Source: Synechococcales cyanobacterium PMM_0003 (GTDB lineage: Bacteria > Cyanobacteriota > Cyanobacteriia > Pseudanabaenales > Pseudanabaenaceae). Taken from it: 7,867 nucleotides of DNA. The position numbers and the translations under genes are program-made. The notes under the pieces were generated by a model that was not told the origin of the DNA, searched no databases, and was given only the letters and a program-made list of their open reading frames with translations. The DNA lies in contig CASBRC010000028.1 of NCBI GenBank assembly GCA_949128015.1, forward strand, positions 1 to 7,867. The letters are read 5' to 3'. Positions 5,991-7,867 of this stretch are shown here, in pieces; within the stretch, counting starts at the first letter, position 1; every line of letters starts with the position of its first letter.

Positions 5991-6650
5991 ATGCAACTTG
6001 CCTCAGAACAACGTACAAAACTAGATAACTCCGATGATGCGCTGTTCTATGACTATCCGCGCTTTGTTACTCATGTAGATGATCGCTTTATTCAGCAGCT
6101 TACAGAGCTTTATCGTCAGCGCTTGCGACCAAATACGCGCATTCTTGACTTGATGAGTAGCTGGGTGTCGCATCTACCCAAAGAAATGGAATTTGCTCAT
6201 GTTGAAGGACATGGACTTAATGCTGAAGAATTAGCCAAAAATCCGCGCTTAAATCATTATTTTGTCCAAAATCTCAATAAACAGCAATTATTGCCTTTTG
6301 CCGATCAATCCTTTGATGCAGTGTTAAATACAGTCTCAGTACAGTATTTACAGCACCCAGAAGCCATATTTGCCGAAATTCATCGCGTTCTGAAAGTTGG
6401 CGGCGTTGCAATAATTAGCTTCTCCAATCGGATGTTTTATCAGAAGGCGATTCAAGCATGGCGTGATGGCGAAGAAGGCGATCGCACTAAGTTAGTATTC
6501 AAGTATTTTGCCTCTGTTCCCAAAGGTTTTACTAAACCTGAATTAGTCGCAAATGTAACTCCCAGTTCTCCTTTTTTAGCAATGTTGGGGATGGCTAGCA
6601 GCGATCCGTTTTATGCTGTAGTAGCAACTCGTTGTGAACTTGACAACTAA
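5991..6650 (+). CDS. Class I SAM-dependent methyltransferase, substrate unknown
   Basis: A 219-residue soluble protein that I read as a Rossmann-fold methyltransferase of the Methyltransf_11 type. The visible parts in order are: motif I region RILDLMSSWVSHLP (50-63), an acidic post-I region VEGHGLNAEEL (71-81), motif II LPFADQSFDAVLNTVSVQYL (101-120), and motif III EIHRVLKVGGVAIISFSNR (129-147). The usual GxGxG loop of motif I is replaced by MSSWVS, so cofactor binding must differ in detail or be lost; I believe related cyanobacterial proteins share this variant, but cannot check. No signal peptide or membrane helix is seen. The ATG at 5991 has no Shine-Dalgarno; a possible -10 TATGAT lies at 5956-5961 with no good -35. 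It is a single gene between palindromes, with no neighbour that hints at the substrate. Confidence 0.8.
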   Translation: MQLASEQRTKLDNSDDALFYDYPRFVTHVDDRFIQQLTELYRQRLRPNTRILDLMSSWVSHLPKEMEFAHVEGHGLNAEELAKNPRLNHYFVQNLNKQQLLPFADQSFDAVLNTVSVQYLQHPEAIFAEIHRVLKVGGVAIISFSNRMFYQKAIQAWRDGEEGDRTKLVFKYFASVPKGFTKPELVANVTPSSPFLAMLGMASSDPFYAVVATRCELDN

Positions 6651-6655
6651 ACCAA

Positions 6656-6704
6656 CAGATTTTTCTCAAGAGTGGAGCTTTGCTCCACTCTTGAGAAAAA
6701 TCTG
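6656..6704. terminator. 23-bp perfect palindrome after the methyltransferase
   Basis: Arms 6656-6678 and 6682-6704 are perfectly complementary, with a TTT loop closed by GC (GCTTTGC, the complement of GCAAAGC). It starts 5 bases after the methyltransferase stop, so it may terminate it, though there is no T-run directly after the stem. The outer arm CAGATTTTT/AAAAATCTG and the following GGGTTT match the palindrome at 5814-5882, while the inner arm is unrelated. Confidence 0.65.
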
Positions 6705-6714
6705 GGTTTTAATT

Positions 6715-6729
6715 TAGCGCAAAGCGCTA
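6715..6729. repeat. Minimal hairpin TAGCGC-AAA-GCGCTA
   Basis: A 6-bp perfect stem with the GCAAAGC tip, 26 bases before thiO and 10 bases after the preceding palindrome. It looks like the bare tip of the hairpin family without long arms. It could fall in the thiO leader, but no regulatory role is evident. Confidence 0.4.
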
Positions 6730-6755
6730 TAGAAATGTGAATTGGGCAAAATGGA

Positions 6756-7796
6756 ATGACTGATGTTTTAGTGATTGGTGGTGGCATTATCGGCTTGGCA
6801 ACAGCGATTGCCCTTTCGCAAAAAGGTGCGAATGTGACAATTGTTGAGCGCGATCGATGCGGACGAGGTGCAACTTGGGCGGCGGCGGGAATGCTTGCGC
6901 CTGAAGCAGAAGGCTTAGAAGGGAACCTATTAGATCTTGGTATCCGTAGTCGGGATATGTATCCGCAATGGATTGCGAGCTTGAGGCGATTATCGGGTCA
7001 AGAGTGTGGTTATTGGTGTTGTGGGATAATTGCGCCTGTCTTATTTAGTTCATTAGAATGCGATCGCATAGCTATATCTACACATCCCAAATATATCAGT
7101 CTTGAAGAATCTCGCAAACGTCAATCTGGTTTAGGCGATTCTGTCTTAGGCTCTCTCTGGTTGCCCGAAGATGGACAAGTAAATAATCGCAAACTTACGC
7201 AAGCATTATTAACAGCAGCGCGATCGCTCTCAATCAAAATCTTAGAAGGAACTACGGTTTATCAAATTGTGCGCGATCGTGATCGCGTCACGCATCTCGA
7301 TACTAGTGCTGGCAAATTACAAAGCGATCGCTATGTATTAGCAACAGGTGCATGGACGCGAGCGCTGCTGCCTTTGCCAATTAAGCCAATTAAAGGACAA
7401 ATGCTTTCGGTGCTTGATTGCGATCGCAAATTACAGCGAGTAATTTTTGCGCCAAGCTGTTACATCGTGCCACGTCAAGATGGAACAATTGTCATCGGCG
7501 CGACGGTTGAGGATAATGGGTTTACTCAAGGAAATACTGCCGCAGGAATCGCGCAGTTATTGAATAATGCCATTTCGGTTTATCCTGCGATCGCGGATAT
7601 GCCAATTACCGAAACATGGTGGGGATTTCGTCCCCATGCGCCTAATGAAGTTCCACTTCTAGGGAGAAGTGATTATGAGAATCTGATTTTGGCAACAGGA
7701 CATTATCGTAATGGAATTCTCTTCGCACCAATTACAGCCAAGCTGATTACTGATTTTATGGTAGACGGCATAGCTGATTCCACCCATCTCCAATAA
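6756..7796 (+). CDS. thiO: Glycine oxidase ThiO (thiamine thiazole synthesis)
   Basis: A 346-residue cytoplasmic FAD enzyme of the DAO family that oxidises glycine to iminoglycine (dehydroglycine), which thiazole synthase ThiG uses for the thiazole of thiamine. The dinucleotide site GGGIIG (8-13), acidic Glu31 after the second strand, and the ThiO block GATWAAAGMLAPE (38-50) are clear. IGATVEDNGF (247-256), GFRPHAPNEVPLLG (290-303) and GHYRNGILFAP (315-325) follow. Arg292 and Arg318 fit the two arginines that hold the glycine carboxylate in the B. subtilis enzyme (Arg302, Arg329 from memory). Length is normal for a stand-alone ThiO; in many cyanobacteria ThiO is fused to ThiG, and here the frame stops at TAA (7794-7796). 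The last 40 bases of the gene form part of a 54-bp inverted repeat. The ATG at 6756 starts just before the first strand, so it is well placed. Confidence 0.92.
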   Translation: MTDVLVIGGGIIGLATAIALSQKGANVTIVERDRCGRGATWAAAGMLAPEAEGLEGNLLDLGIRSRDMYPQWIASLRRLSGQECGYWCCGIIAPVLFSSLECDRIAISTHPKYISLEESRKRQSGLGDSVLGSLWLPEDGQVNNRKLTQALLTAARSLSIKILEGTTVYQIVRDRDRVTHLDTSAGKLQSDRYVLATGAWTRALLPLPIKPIKGQMLSVLDCDRKLQRVIFAPSCYIVPRQDGTIVIGATVEDNGFTQGNTAAGIAQLLNNAISVYPAIADMPITETWWGFRPHAPNEVPLLGRSDYENLILATGHYRNGILFAPITAKLITDFMVDGIADSTHLQ

Positions 7797-7867
7797 CTTA
7801 AAAGCCATGCAAAGCATGGCTTTTAAGTTATTGGAGATGGGTGGAATCAGCTATGCCGTCTACCATA
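7757..7867. repeat. 54-bp perfect inverted repeat ending at the window edge
   Basis: Arms 7757-7810 and 7814-7867 are exact reverse complements with an AAA loop (tip GCAAAGC, 7809-7815). The left arm contains the last 40 bases of thiO including its stop. The inner part, AAAAGCCATGC/GCATGGCTTTT, is a terminator-shaped hairpin like that at 5814-5882. The arms reach the last base of the window, so the repeat may be longer. It is either a genuine long palindrome or a fold-back artefact at a contig end. Confidence 0.85.

Larger units (their letters stand above)
2229..7594. repeat. HIP1 octamers (GCGATCGC), 15 dispersed copies
   Basis: GCGATCGC starts at 2229, 2564, 2607, 2763, 3592, 4384, 5309, 5511, 5686, 6478, 7060, 7220, 7324, 7420 and 7587. 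Nearly all are inside genes. An 8-mer would be expected far less than once in this length by chance, so this is the cyanobacterial HIP1 signature. The octamer is absent from 1-2228. Confidence 0.93.

Overview
The window looks like the chromosome of a cyanobacterium. At least 15 copies of the octamer GCGATCGC (HIP1, the cyanobacterial highly iterated palindrome) lie between 2229 and 7594. The central genes form a manganese transporter in the mntC-mntA-mntB order known from Synechocystis. The moderate-to-low GC content and long near-perfect palindromes between genes remind me of Pseudanabaena-type filamentous cyanobacteria, but that genus call is only a guess.

Layout: (1) 1-329 is gene-free. 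It holds one copy of a ~185 bp multi-hairpin repeat and a 30-bp-arm palindrome. (2) 330-1289 (+) is a class 3, Rhizobium etli-type L-asparaginase. (3) 1302-1487 is a second, inverted copy of the same repeat, so the asparaginase is bracketed by inverted repeats; a GC-tipped palindrome follows. (4) 1550-2755 (-) is a 12-helix MFS exporter, convergent with the asparaginase. (5) 2756-2949 is a divergent intergenic region with a short palindrome and a striking 23-bp inverted repeat bracketing the mntC -10 element. (6) 2950-5713 (+) is mntC (lipoprotein that captures Mn2+), mntA (ATPase) and mntB (permease), with a perfect 32-bp palindrome at the mntA/mntB junction. (7) 5714-5990 carries two long palindromes. 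(8) 5991-6650 (+) is a class I SAM-dependent methyltransferase of unknown substrate. (9) 6756-7796 (+) is thiO, glycine oxidase for the thiazole half of thiamine. (10) The last 54 bases are an exact reverse complement of the end of thiO plus its 3' hairpin.

How the genes work together: only mntCAB is clearly a pathway unit, supplying manganese that a phototroph needs for photosystem II. The asparaginase, exporter, methyltransferase and thiO look like independent housekeeping or accessory genes, mostly separated by palindromes of bidirectional-terminator shape (A-run, GC-rich stem, T-run).

The most unusual content is not in the genes. Six hairpins with different stems share the same tip, GC-AAA-GC (or GC-GAA-GC, or the complement GC-TTT-GC). 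Two of them share outer arms but have unrelated inner arms, and the last one has arms copying coding sequence. This suggests a dispersed hairpin family whose arms are kept perfectly complementary by fold-back copying. The final case could instead be a contig-end assembly artefact.
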